Assembly (NCBI GenBank): GCA_026120185.1
Contig: JANUWF010003379.1
Span: 620,001-684,000 of the forward strand
Origin: Voacanga thouarsii
Taxonomy: Eukaryota > Streptophyta > Magnoliopsida > Gentianales > Apocynaceae
Direction of reading: 5' to 3'
Length of the DNA stretch: 64,000 bases
Every line of letters starts with the position of its first letter. The stretch's first letter is position 1. Shown here piece after piece: positions 22,501 through 32,508 of the stretch. The translations under genes and the position numbers were made by a program. The notes under the pieces were generated by a model. That model did not search any database. It saw only the letters and a program-made list of their open reading frames with translations, and was not told the DNA's origin.

Positions 22501-24790
22501 CTTGATGAGTTACAAGTAAACTACAATAATGAGCGGTCTAGGTAGGTTTGGTGTGATAGAATTCCTTCTCCCCTCCCCCCTTTTCAACACCTTCCACTAC
22601 ACTCCACCCCCATTTTTTGTCTTCCTTTTCTTAATAACACATTACCAGTCTGCAGAGACTTCTGTGATTACTACTGCAGCCTGCAGAGTCTGCTGTGATT
22701 ACTATCATTTTCTTTTCCTCTGATTGTTGACTTCTTTTTTGTTTAGGGATTTCACAAACCCATCTCTGCCATCTGAACAGAAGGGTAGATCATCTCATGT
22801 AAATACCTCTCCTTCTTTGGGTTTGTCTTTAAGTCCTTTGATTTCCTAGGCACTCTCCAATTTTCTTTCAAATAGCGCCTTCTAATGTTAAGTCTGTAAT
22901 TGGTTTTCCATTGTGGTGGCAGCCTGGCTATGGAGATATGGGAGGTATGTAGTTTTTTCTGGCATTTGGAAGTTGTTCTGTTACTAAAATCAGCTACTAC
23001 ATCATGATTCTCTTGGTTTCTGGTATTCCATTGTAATTATACTAACCTTTCCTTTTGCCTTTTTCTCCCACTCCAGTTGGATATCCTCAGGTGTGTACTT
23101 TTCTATCTTTTTCTTTCCACTAATATCCTTGTGAATAACTACCTGATAAATCTGGTGAATGCATTTGGTCAAAAAATTTAATTTTCAAGGATTTTGTTTA
23201 TATATTTAGTGCAATGAATTTTCAAGGCGTGCTTTTTAGGCTATTTTACATTACCCTGATGTCTACTGAATTTGAAAAAGCAAATTGTAGTTCAAAATGG
23301 TTTTAAACACAGATTATTTGTCTACTTAGCATTTTCTTTTGATAACCTATCCTTCCCCATTGTTGTATGCCTGCCGATGCTAGAATGGATTTTTTTTTCT
23401 TTTGTGGGGGGGGGGGTTGGAAAAGATGCATGTAATTTCTAACATTGGTTCTTTGCCACTGTCTTTATGTTGTAGATGGCAAATGCAGCAGCAATAGCTG
23501 CTGCATTTGGAGGTGGTTTGCCTCCTGGGATTAGTGGCACAAATGATAGATGCACTGTTCTTGTTTCTAATTTAAATTCTGATGTAAGTTCCTGCCTTTT
23601 GGTTTATTACTCTTTTTATGTCCATTATTGTTCTCTTGGGTTCTTCAAAATGCTAAAATTTTCTCTCAATGACAAAATCTTGCTTCTTTCCCCTTCCCTA
23701 TTTTCATGTCGATGAACAGAGAATCGACGAGGACAAGCTGTTTAATCTGTTCTCCATCTATGGTAATATTGTAAGGATCAAACTTCTTCGAAATAAGCCA
23801 GACCATGCATTGGTTCAGATGGGGGATGGCTTCCAGGCTGAATTGGCTGTCCACTTTTTGAAGGTCTGCTATAATATCCCTGTGAAATTCTTAGTTTCGG
23901 AGTCAAGACTCTTCAAGAAAAATGTATTTATATGTGTGTTCGCGCACGCGTATAAGATTGAGAATGCAAACAAAACTTAGGCAGCTGAGATTACTTAAAA
24001 TAATGATACTCCTATAACATTGAGGCAACAGGGGGCTATCACTTGGATATGAGCAGAAGCATCCTTGGTTTCTTTTTTTGTCTTCTTTCAACAATTCTCA
24101 CTACTAATCTCAGAATTTTAGATTTATAATGATGTTGGAAAGTAGCTCTTGATTTCTTAGAGCATTTTTTATTGGAGTGCTATCTACTATTATTCAGTTG
24201 GATATATGTCAAAGTATTCAAAGGAAGCTTGATTCAATTAATATATTTGTGATGGATGGTCATTTTGATTTTGTCCATCCATTGACAGGTAAATATGTCT
24301 TTAGTGTGTTTTGATTGTCAAGTCGTTACTGAAGTCTTGAGTATTTGAGTGCTTATCCTGACTTGTTTTACTTAATGCATGAGTATAACTCTGGATGCAG
24401 GGAGCTAAGCTTTTTGGTAAGCGTTTGGAGGTGAACTTTTCCAAACATCCGAACATCACCACAGGTGCAGATACACATGAATATTCAAACTCGAACCTCA
24501 ACCGGTTCAACCGTAATGCAGCCAAAAACTATCGGTATTGTTGCTCGCCAACCAAGATGATTCACCTATCCACTCTTCCTCAGGATGTAACTGAGGAGGA
24601 AATTATAGCCCATTTGGAGGAGCACGGGACCATTGTGAACTCTAAGTTATTCGAAATGAATGGAAAGAAACAGGCTCTTGTGCTTTTTGAGAACGAGGAG
24701 CAAGCAACTGAAGCCCTTGTATGCAAGCATGCAACATCCCTGGGTGGTTCAACTATTCGGATTTCTTTTTCTCAGTTGCAGACCATCTGA
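16475..24790 (+). CDS. PTB3: Polypyrimidine tract-binding protein homolog 3 (PTB3), 14 coding exons
   Basis: Nuclear and cytoplasmic RNA-binding protein that binds CU-rich tracts and regulates splicing. CDS joins 16475-16531, 20192-20263, 20390-20466, 20574-20655, 21763-21886, 22191-22255, 22339-22388, 22500-22541, 22747-22798, 22923-22944, 23077-23090, 23476-23583, 23720-23863 and 24401-24790: 1299 nt, 432 residues, all introns GT-AG. Four RRMs are visible: about residues 5-82 (VIHVRN), 97-175 (ILLVTI, FQALIQY), 245-321 (TVLVSNLN, HALVQMGD) and 354-431 (MIHLSTLP, QALVLFEN). The 432-residue length and the order of blocks agree with Arabidopsis PTB3 as remembered. The start ATG follows a leader intron and opens MAEPSKVIHVRNVGHEISE. 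No frame break was found, so the gene looks intact. It is the only host gene recognised here. Confidence 0.95.
20192..20263 (+). CDS. PTB3: PTB3 coding exon 2
   Basis: Residues 20-43, the first helix and second strand of RRM1. Acceptor ATTACAG, donor GTGCTT, phase 0 at both ends. Confidence 0.93.
20390..20466 (+). CDS. PTB3: PTB3 coding exon 3
   Basis: Residues 44-68 plus two bases of codon 69, carrying the RNP1 region of RRM1 (ALLQMQD). Confidence 0.93.
20574..20655 (+). CDS. PTB3: PTB3 coding exon 4
   Basis: Completes codon 69 and encodes residues 70-96: the end of RRM1 and the linker. Donor GTTAGT. The 1107-bp intron that follows ends in a long polypyrimidine tract. Confidence 0.93.
21661..21762 (+). 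promoter_or_regulatory. Candidate PTB-binding polypyrimidine tract before exon 5
   Basis: About 70 bases (21661-21729) are almost only C and T, with repeated TCTTC and CTCTCT units, the motifs PTB proteins bind. A purine-richer 30-base stretch separates this tract from the acceptor CAG at 21760-21762. This is unlike the compact acceptors of the other introns and suits autoregulated exon use. The role is inferred. Confidence 0.45.
21763..21886 (+). CDS. PTB3: PTB3 coding exon 5
   Basis: Residues 97-137 plus one base of codon 138. Carries RNP2 of RRM2 (ILLVTI) and helix 1. At 124 nt it is not a multiple of three, so skipping it would shift the frame. Confidence 0.94.
22191..22255 (+). CDS. PTB3: PTB3 coding exon 6
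   Basis: Completes codon 138 and encodes residues 139-159, with RNP1 of RRM2 (FQALIQY). Acceptor TTTTTGCAG, donor GTATTT. Confidence 0.94.
22339..22388 (+). CDS. PTB3: PTB3 coding exon 7
   Basis: Residues 160-175 plus two bases of codon 176: the end of RRM2 (GRNIYDGCCQLDIQFS). Confidence 0.94.
22500..22541 (+). CDS. PTB3: PTB3 coding exon 8
   Basis: 42 nt finishing codon 176 and encoding residues 177-189 of the RRM2-RRM3 linker (LDELQVNYNNERS), with two bases of codon 190. Confidence 0.93.
22747..22798 (+). CDS. PTB3: PTB3 coding exon 9
   Basis: 52 nt ending in phase 0 at residue 207 (linker: DFTNPSLPSEQKGRSSH). Donor GTAAAT. Confidence 0.92.
22923..22944 (+). CDS. PTB3: PTB3 coding exon 10, 22-nt microexon
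   Basis: Encodes residues 208-214 (PGYGDMG) plus one base. Flanked by GGTGGCAG and the donor GTATGT. The frame is kept only together with exon 11. Confidence 0.88.
23077..23090 (+). CDS. PTB3: PTB3 coding exon 11, 14-nt microexon
   Basis: Completes codon 215 and encodes residues 216-219 (GYPQ). Acceptor CACTCCAG, donor GTGTGT. One of the shortest kinds of coding exon, supported by protein continuity across both junctions. Confidence 0.87.
23476..23583 (+). CDS. PTB3: PTB3 coding exon 12
   Basis: Residues 220-255: an Ala/Gly-rich linker (MANAAAIAAAFGGG) and RNP2 of RRM3 (TVLVSNLN). Donor GTAAGT. Confidence 0.95.
23720..23863 (+). CDS. PTB3: PTB3 coding exon 13
   Basis: Residues 256-303: helix 1 to helix 2 of RRM3, with HALVQMGDGFQA. 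The acceptor used is ACAG at 23719, which keeps the frame as Asp-Arg-Ile-Asp. A second AG lies two bases downstream. Confidence 0.94.
24401..24790 (+). CDS. PTB3: PTB3 coding exon 14 (last)
   Basis: Residues 304-432 and the TGA stop: the end of RRM3, the short interdomain segment (NRNAAKNYRYCCSPTK) and all of RRM4, ending SQLQTI. Confidence 0.96.
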   Translation, partial: GAKLFGKRLEVNFSKHPNITTGADTHEYSNSNLNRFNRNAAKNYRYCCSPTKMIHLSTLPQDVTEEEIIAHLEEHGTIVNSKLFEMNGKKQALVLFENEEQATEALVCKHATSLGGSTIRISFSQLQTI

Positions 24791-25166
24791 GGAGCATCTA
24801 CTGGAGTTGGGACCCCGTGAGAATATTAATCTTCTAATAACTGGTTTTAAATTCTCACCTGTAACTTTAGTTTCCTTTTTGCTTGTGTACTACGATTTTC
24901 TTATTGGTTCATGCTTGTACCCTTTATTCTCATCCTCTTTCTATTAACATAGGTGGGAAATTTGGGAATATGGCAAGTTTTGTAGGACTAGGGTTAGCCA
25001 TAAATGCTTGTGTTGAGAGAGAGAGAGATGTTCCTGTCTACATTGTAAATGGCCTGAAGATGGATCAAGGCATCATGTTGTCCTATAGCATGTAAAATAT
25101 GTCTGCCTTCTTTCTCAAATTCCCCCTTGTTCTTCTCCGCTACTGCCCGCTTTCTTCATTGTAGAC

Positions 25167-25199
<33 letters not shown>

Positions 25200-25450
25200 A
25201 TTTGTTGATCTCTTGAATAAGAATGCTGTGGAGAGTTAGGGAGGGTGATTTCACGGGATAGTCCAATGATGAATGCTAGAAATTCTTCCCCAATGTTGAA
25301 GTGCGGAACCATCTGCTGCTGGCAACATAAACCAGTTGCAGAGCGTCAATTGTTGGACTATCGCGAATAATTACTAGGAGCAGATTGCATATCGATTCTA
25401 CCTGGAAGTTTGTAAATCAAATCACGAAGAAAAATTATTGTTAACAGAGT
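24791..25450 (+). other. PTB3: PTB3 3' UTR region with a probable intron
   Basis: A GT-AG intron fits 24817-24952: donor GTGAGA 26 nt after the stop, pyrimidine-rich 3' end, acceptor ACATAG. If used, the junction lies closer to the stop than the roughly 50-nt limit for nonsense-mediated decay. The 3' end of the transcript is not fixed. The frame at 25115-25312 on the minus strand is an artefact of the CT repeat. Confidence 0.5.
25169..25197 (+). repeat. (CT)n microsatellite downstream of PTB3
   Basis: Nearly 30 bases of CT, probably within the 3' UTR. A shorter (GA)n lies at about 25013-25027. Confidence 0.85.
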
Positions 25451-26839
25451 CTAATTGGTCAAAGGGTGGGGATTAACTGGTGTCCTTGAGAGTCTTTTCA
25501 GAGATATTTCGGTTCGAGTTTTATATTTAAAGTTTAAATTTGAAAATCAATATTGGAATTAAATTATTATTAAACTCAAATTTTTAATTGAGTCGAGTGT
25601 AAATATTTGTTATATTTATATTAATTAGTTGTTTATTTATATTATTTTTAGTACATGTCTAATAAAATATATAATATTTATTTATATATATTAAATAATG
25701 TTTAAAACAATTTAAATTTGAGTTTAATTTTGAACTTTTGACCTCGTCAAATAATTAAATTTCTAATCTGAGTTTAAATTTTAAAATATTTTTATCAAGT
25801 CAATTTTGAATCTTGATTTAAAGATTCAAATCAATTTCGAGTGAGTTTGAATTCGAGTATGGTCTAAAAAATATTCAGCTCAGACTTAGGGTTTAACTAC
25901 AGACGTACTTAAAACTCTATAAACAAGAATGGGAAATTGCCTATAGAGTATAGCTATGCTCTTTTTGCTACTGTTTATTTGTCTCTTTGAGTTTGCAAGG
26001 CTCAGAAAGCTGTAGCATGATCCTGATAGGGATAATATATTCTGTAATACAGTTCATGCGTGAACCTACTATGGTTTTAGCAGCCACATGTTGGCATTTT
26101 AAGCCATTTGAAAGTTAGTGTGTATTAAATTTGAATTTTGGTATATCATTGATAGTTATGGTAGTATATTAATTGATTGTGGTAATGATTATAAGTTTAT
26201 TATATTTAAAATGTGACGAATTTGTTTCAATTTTTTTGTAGTAAAAAAATATATATACACAACTTTTTGTGAGAAATTAATTTTTTTTTAAGTGAAAAAA
26301 AAAGTACTCATAAATTTGTCTAATAAATCTTATATTTTATCTAACATTTTAGATCATCTTTTATATAAAGTAACTAAATATGTGTGTATTGTCCTGATTT
26401 AGATGTGATGTTTTGTATGTAAGGAATGCTTTTTGAGTATCCATATAATTTTGGAACACGTGACAAGTAAATTTTTAATATAAATTAAAAGAAAAGATTG
26501 AATTATATTTAAAATTTAGTATATGGTATATAACTCTTCTAACCAATCGAGTTATTATTTGTGGGAACATATTGATATAAGTAGGTAATTAACTTTGAGG
26601 CATCATATCAAAGAAAAAGAGGGGGGGGAGGCTTTGAGGCAAAAATACCATTATATCTATCATTATTGGGCATAATTGCATAGGGCATAATATAAGACAG
26701 CATTATTTGGCATAATGGATTCTGCGAAATTTATGGAATCCTTTCCAAATGCAAGCTTGCAAGCTATAGAGTTTTAAGATAGAGTTTTAAAAATATTCAG
26801 TTCAATTTTGAATATATATATATATATATATAAAGTAGA
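25451..26839. other. AT-rich intergenic stretch
   Basis: No gene seen. Between 25500 and 25880 many copies of AAATTTGAGTTT-like and AAATTCGAGT-like words recur in both orientations, a degenerate repeat. An (AT)n run at 26813-26832 lies at the junction with the truncated Gypsy LTR. Confidence 0.5.
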
Positions 26840-29126
26840 CGCCAACCGTCCAACTCACTCAAGACATAATATCTAGCATGCTTAACCATCCAACTTACTC
26901 AAGACATGAAAAACATGCATCGATCCACAAAAAATACTATAGCACTCAATTTTGGCAAAACATCCTCATACTCCAATCTCAACTCCTTCATTCACAAGCA
27001 TATACTCAACCCCCAAACATATTCCATCCTTTTCCAACAACAACTAAGAGACATGGATCTCGATTTTAAAGAGAAGGTTGAAGAGGCTTACTTGAATAAT
27101 GACTACCTTGAAGAAGTCTCAAGAGAATCCTCACGCTTGGAAGGCTTGATCCGTCCAAGGAGGAAGAAAAAAAATGGCCATGGTTGGAACAACCATTTCG
27201 GCCGAGAGAGAGAGGAGAGAGAGAAAGAAAGCATTAGTACTTTATTTTAAAGATTGAAAAGGAATGGAAGATGAACATAATCATTCATGGTTACCTTGAG
27301 AGAGTTCTTAAATCCCCAAGAAAAATTCTAGTTTTTGATCTGATAAAAGAATTTTGTTTTCAGTGTTTGATGTTATAAAATACAGAAATAGACTCTAGAG
27401 GGTGAGTAGACGTGATCTAAAGTTTTTGGGAGAGATTGGAGGTATTTAGGGTGGTCTTAGGCTTGAAGAGTGGTGGTGTGTGTTCTTGGTGAAATGGAGA
27501 GAATGGAGAGAAAGCTGGATGAATTTTGCTGAAGGGGTTGGCCGAATAGTTAGGGGATTCTTGTGATTGAATTTTTAGATTAGGGAGAAAAGGGAAAGCT
27601 GGTTGTTTGAAATTCAAAAGAAGTAATTTAGGGAGTGAATTAAGGTAGAAGATATGGCAAGAAAGGCTTGGTTGATGGAGGTCTTTGGGAGCTTCAATGG
27701 CCGACTGGTTTGGCTGGGATTTTGCTGAGATGAATGATGTTTGAATGGGTTATAGGATGGCCGAAATTCAGAGTGTAATGGTGGAAGATTGTTTGGTTGT
27801 TTGAAGCTTAATCCAAGGAGTTTTCATGGAACAATTTGCTGGAATTTTGAATTTTAATTGGAGGCTTAATTGTAGTGATTGATGGAGTGATTTAAGGAGT
27901 AGCCATGTAGCTTCATTCGTGCAGATCAATGGAGGGGGTGAAGGAGTTCAGTTCATGGCTGACTTATGTTAGTTTCATAGAAAGTTGGAGTGGTTTTTCG
28001 GACAAGGTTGGAGAAGGAACAAGGCTGGAATTTTTGGTTGTCTATTCGAATGGTTTGTTGGAATTTTTGTGCAGATTTTTCTACAATGTTTCAGCCGACT
28101 TGCAGAAGGTTTGAAGGGGTATTGGAGGGTGCTTTAAGGTTGGTTTCCAGCCTTCTTTATGGAGGAAAGACAAAGATGAATTACTGGTTTAAAGGCTAGA
28201 AGAAACAGCTTGGTTTTTGGACTGTTATGTTGTGAATTTTGCCCAAATTTTTTTTTTCTAGTTTGCACAGCTTTGTGCAGTTCAAATTTTGGCCAAAGTT
28301 TTCATTCTTCAAGCTAAGTAAATTGGCTATTTTTCTGGTAGTATTTGAGTGAGAAATGTGGCTGAAGATTTTGAAAGTTGGACTGACCAAGAAGCTGGAA
28401 AATTTTTTCAGATTACTACATGAAGAAGATGAACACTTATAGGGTGGAGTTTGAAGGTTCAACTATGGAGATTAATTTTTTTGGGAACCTTCCTTAACTC
28501 TTTCCCTATTTTCAGCCAAAACTCCATCCTTTAAGAATTATTTTCGAGATTCTAAGGTTAATAAACCTTGCTGAAATTTTTGGAAATAAAAATGGCCTTG
28601 GGATGAATTGAACAACTTAATTGATAAAGAATTAAGGTAGGCTAGAGAGTAGAAGGACATGAGTCTTTTAAGAATTCTTGCCGGGCATAAGAATAGGATT
28701 AAGACACTCCTTTCATGCCTCCTCTAGGACAACACTCTTATTTCTATTCATGGAGCATAAGGCCGAAAATCCCAATCCTCAAGCAAAAATAAAATTAATC
28801 ATGCTAAAACTTAAATGATAGAATTTGAACTTAAGACCTCAAGGATTAATTCCAAAGCTCTAACCACTACACCACAACAACTCTTGTTTTTATTTTCTCT
28901 CATAAATATTCTTCCTATTTACACCTCAAGCTATTTCTCTATTTTCACTTCAAATAAAATTACCATTTTGCCCTTCCTACTCAATAAGTACAATTAAGCC
29001 TTCTAGACTACAAATAACAATTTCAAAGCACATAAAATCTTTCAAAAATATATTTATGCATGCAAGAAAATATGATATGCATCATGACCCCCTTATTCTA
29101 GGGTTGGTTTTAGTTGGGGTTTTATA
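26840..29126 (-). mobile_element. Gypsy (Tekay-like) LTR, truncated at its 3' end
   Basis: On the minus strand the LTR starts at 29126 (TATAAAACCCCAAC, a mutated TGTAAAACCCCACC) and matches the LTR at 61130-64000 block by block down to a shared AAGCATGCTAGAT word (about 26880 here, 63380 there). About 1.8 kb of the 3' part of the LTR, present in the 6598-10668 copy, is missing beyond the (AT)n. The right side abuts Copia gag directly, so the LTR lies in, or was joined to, a Copia element. Confidence 0.8.
28817..28879 (-). promoter_or_regulatory. tRNA-like A-box/B-box module in Gypsy LTR, copy 2
   Basis: The minus strand reads GTGTAGTGGTTAGAGC, then AAGTTCAAATTC about 30 bases later. This is the same order and spacing as in the other two LTR copies, and here the A-box-like part is closest to a tRNA. 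Confidence 0.4.
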
Positions 29127-32100
29127 GAACAAGTTAAACATGAGTTTAACTGAGTTAATGAAAGAGCTCCAGTTGGCAGAGAAGGTCATGAAGCCACAAG
29201 CTAGGGTTGTGATGGCTTCTTCTTCAAGAACTGGGCTCAAGCCCAGAAAGTTCAAGAAAAAGAAGGGTAATGTAGTGCACTAGCCCATGTCCCAGTCTAA
29301 AGACAAACCCAAGGGCAAATGCTTCAAATGTGGGAAGAAGGGACACTGAAAAAAGGAGTGTCCAGATCTTTAGGCCAAGAAAAACCCTACAGGTAATGTT
29401 TTCTACTTAGAGTCCATATTAATGGTTAGATTAACTTCCACTTGGATTGTTGATTCAGAAGCCACTGATCATATCTATAACTCCTTGCAGGGGTTTAGAA
29501 AGATTAGAAGACTCTAGAAGGGCAAACATGGACTACGCGTAGGAAATGGAGCACAAGTTTGGGCCCTTCTAGTGGGTGAACTAGAATTCACTTTTGATTG
29601 TAATAGAATAGTTGTATTGAATGATGTTTTCTTTGTTCCTGGTTTTAGACAGAATTTAGTTTCAGTTGCAAAACTAATAAATCAAGGATATTTTGTTTCT
29701 TTCCATTTTGGTATAACTATCAGTAGAAGTGGATAAGTTATATGTACTGGGCGCATGTATGGCAATCCATTCTTCATTAATCTTATTAATAATCAATTAA
29801 ATAATGCTCAATCTGAACCTTTAAACAAGAAAAGAAAGACCAATGTCAATGACTAATATCTTTGGCATATAAGATTTGGTCACATTAACTCAACCAGGAT
29901 TCAAAAGTTAATCTAAGATGGACTTTTAGTCTCATTGAGATTGGAAAGTTGGTCTTAGTGTGAATCCTATCTTATGGAAAAAATGACCAAAAGGTCTTTT
30001 ACCTAAAAGGCGAATAGAGCCAAGGAAGCATTAAGTATTGTTCACACTGATGTGTGTGGTTCCTTGTCTATACCAGTAAGAAGGGAGTTTGAGTACTTCA
30101 TCACTTTCACAAATGATTGTATCAGGTATGGTTATGTTTATCTGATGAGATGCAAGTCTGACTCTTTTGACAAGTTCAAAGAGTTTAAGATTGAAGTGGA
30201 GCGTTGGACAGGTAAACTAATCAAGACCTTATGATCGGATCGTGGTGGAGAGTACCTCCTTGGTGAATTCAAGGACTACATGGTACATTATAGAATAGTA
30301 TCCTAACTTTCTGCGCCGAGGACACCCCAGCAGAACAAAGTAGCTGAGAAAAGGAATAGGATATTGATGGAAATGATCCAAAGTATGATGTCTCATGCTA
30401 CTCTTCTAGTGTCTTTTTGGGGATATATTTTAGAAACAGTGGCATGTATTCTGAACTTGGTACCTTCCAAGTCAGTACCTAGAATACCCTATGAGATGTG
30501 GACTGGGAGTATGCCAAGTCTAAATTATTTTAAGATATGGGGTTGTTCAACTTATGTACTGATCAAGGGAGACAAATTAGAACTAAGATTAGAATTATGC
30601 TATTTTGTTGGGTATCTAAAAGGTACAAAGGGTGGTTACTTTTATCATCCCAAGGAGTAAAAAGTACTTGTAAGTACTAATGCTAGATACTTGAAGAATG
30701 ATTAAAGTACATCCACTAAAGGTTCAACAAGGTTAGAACTTGAGAAGAGGTTGTCTTCTGAAACAACTTCTTCTAACTCGATTATAGAATAAGAAGAGGC
30801 ATAGCCTCAAAAACCTGTACAAATGGAGCATCGATGTAGTGGGAGAATATCTAGGGTTCTAGAAAGATAGAGTAGAGAGGTTTTAGACCTAGTCTCTGAC
30901 CATCAGGAATAAGATCTCACTAGATACGAGGAGGCTATTGCTGATGCCGATGCAAACCTATGACACGAAGCAATAAAAATGGAGATTGAGTCTATATACT
31001 TCAATTAGGTTTGGGATCTTGTAGTTTCACCTGAAGGGATAAAACCCATTGGGTGTAAGTGGGTATACAAGAGGAAGAGGGGAGCAAATGAGAAGGTGAA
31101 AATCTTCAAAGTTAGGCTTGTGGTGAAAGGATATACTCAGAAAAAAGCATCGATTATGAGGAAACCTTTTCCCCGGTAGCCATGCTTAAATCCATCCGTT
31201 TCCTCCTTGCCATCGCATGTCATTATGACTACGAGATATGGCAAATAGATGTCAAGATGGTATATTTAAATGGCCATCTTAATGAAGACATTTATATGTC
31301 TCAACTAAAAGGCTTTATTATTAAAGGCCAAGAGCATATGGTTTGTAAACTTAAGAAATCTATTTATGGACTTAAGTAGGCATCCAGAGTATGGAACATT
31401 CGTTTCGATGATACTGTAAAATCTTACGATTTCATTCAAAATGAGGATGAACCATGTGTATTTAGAAAACTGGAAGGTATAACGTGATTTTTCTTGTGCT
31501 ATATGTGGATGACATTCTACTCATTGAAAATGATGTAAGGACACTGTCATCTACTAAGGTTTGACTATCTAGTCAATTTAGTATGAAGGATTTGGGTGAA
31601 GCTAGTTACATTCTCGGAATAAAGCTTCTTAGAAATAGGAATCAGAGAATGTTAGGATTATCCTAAGTTATATACATTGACAAAATGCTGGTCAAGTTCA
31701 ACATGGACTCATATAAGGGAGCGTTGATCCCTTGCAGACATGGGTTGTTTTTTTCCTTAAAGGACTGTCCAAAGTCTCAAGAAAAAAAGAGATTGAGTGA
31801 GTAGGATTCCCTATACTTCAGTTGTGAGAAGTTTCATGTACGCTATACTGTGTACTAGGTTTGATATTTGCTTTGCCGTAAGCTTAGTTAGCAAATATCA
31901 GTCAAACCTCGAGGAGGTTCATTGGCAGGGTGTAAAGCATATTCTCAAGTCTCTTAAGAGTACGGGAGATTATATGCTAGTTTACAGGGCTGATGACTTG
32001 ATTTTTACAGAATACATAGACTCAGACTTCCAGGTGGATAAGGATGAGAGAAAATCCACTAGTGGATATGTCTTCACCTTGTCTAGAGGAGCCATTGCAT

Positions 32101-32508
32101 GGAGCAGTATCAAACAATCTTGTATTGCTGACTCAACTATAGAAGCTGAGTATGTGGCAGCTTCCTCGGCATCCAATGAAGCAGTTTGGCTCCGAAAATT
32201 TCTTTTAGAACTTGAAGTCGTGCCACAAATGGGCAAACCAGTTGTGATGTATTACAATAACACTGGAGTAGTCTCACAATCTAAAGAACCCAAGAACCAC
32301 AAAAAGGGGAAGTACATTGAGAGAAAGTACCACTTGATCTGAGATTTCATCTAGAGGTGGGAAGTCGTGGTGAAATAGATTACTTCGGAGAACAATCTAG
32401 CAGATCCCTTCACCAAGTTTTTGGTTGAGAGAGTCTTTAGAAGACACTTAGACACCATAGGGGTGGGCACCTATGGACTTACTTAGTTTTAGAGTGCAAG
32501 TGGAAGAT
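29127..32508 (+). pseudogene. Copia gag-pol remnant, 5'-truncated
   Basis: Domains in order: the end of gag with one zinc knuckle at 29320-29361 (CFKCGKKGH then a TGA where Trp is expected, then KKEC); protease region near 29440-29560; integrase zinc part near 29860 and core at 30030-30660 (VHTDVCGSL, PRTPQQNKVAE); reverse transcriptase at 31000-31680 with intact Tyr-Val-Asp-Asp at 31502-31513; RNase H at 31797-32342 (the longest open stretch, 181 codons, ending KYIERKYHLI). Stops and frameshifts are scattered throughout. There is no 5' LTR or primer-binding site: the left end abuts the Gypsy LTR. The 3' side has a purine tract (GTGGAAGAT) and an LTR. General Copia features are clear; lineage not assigned. 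Confidence 0.88.
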
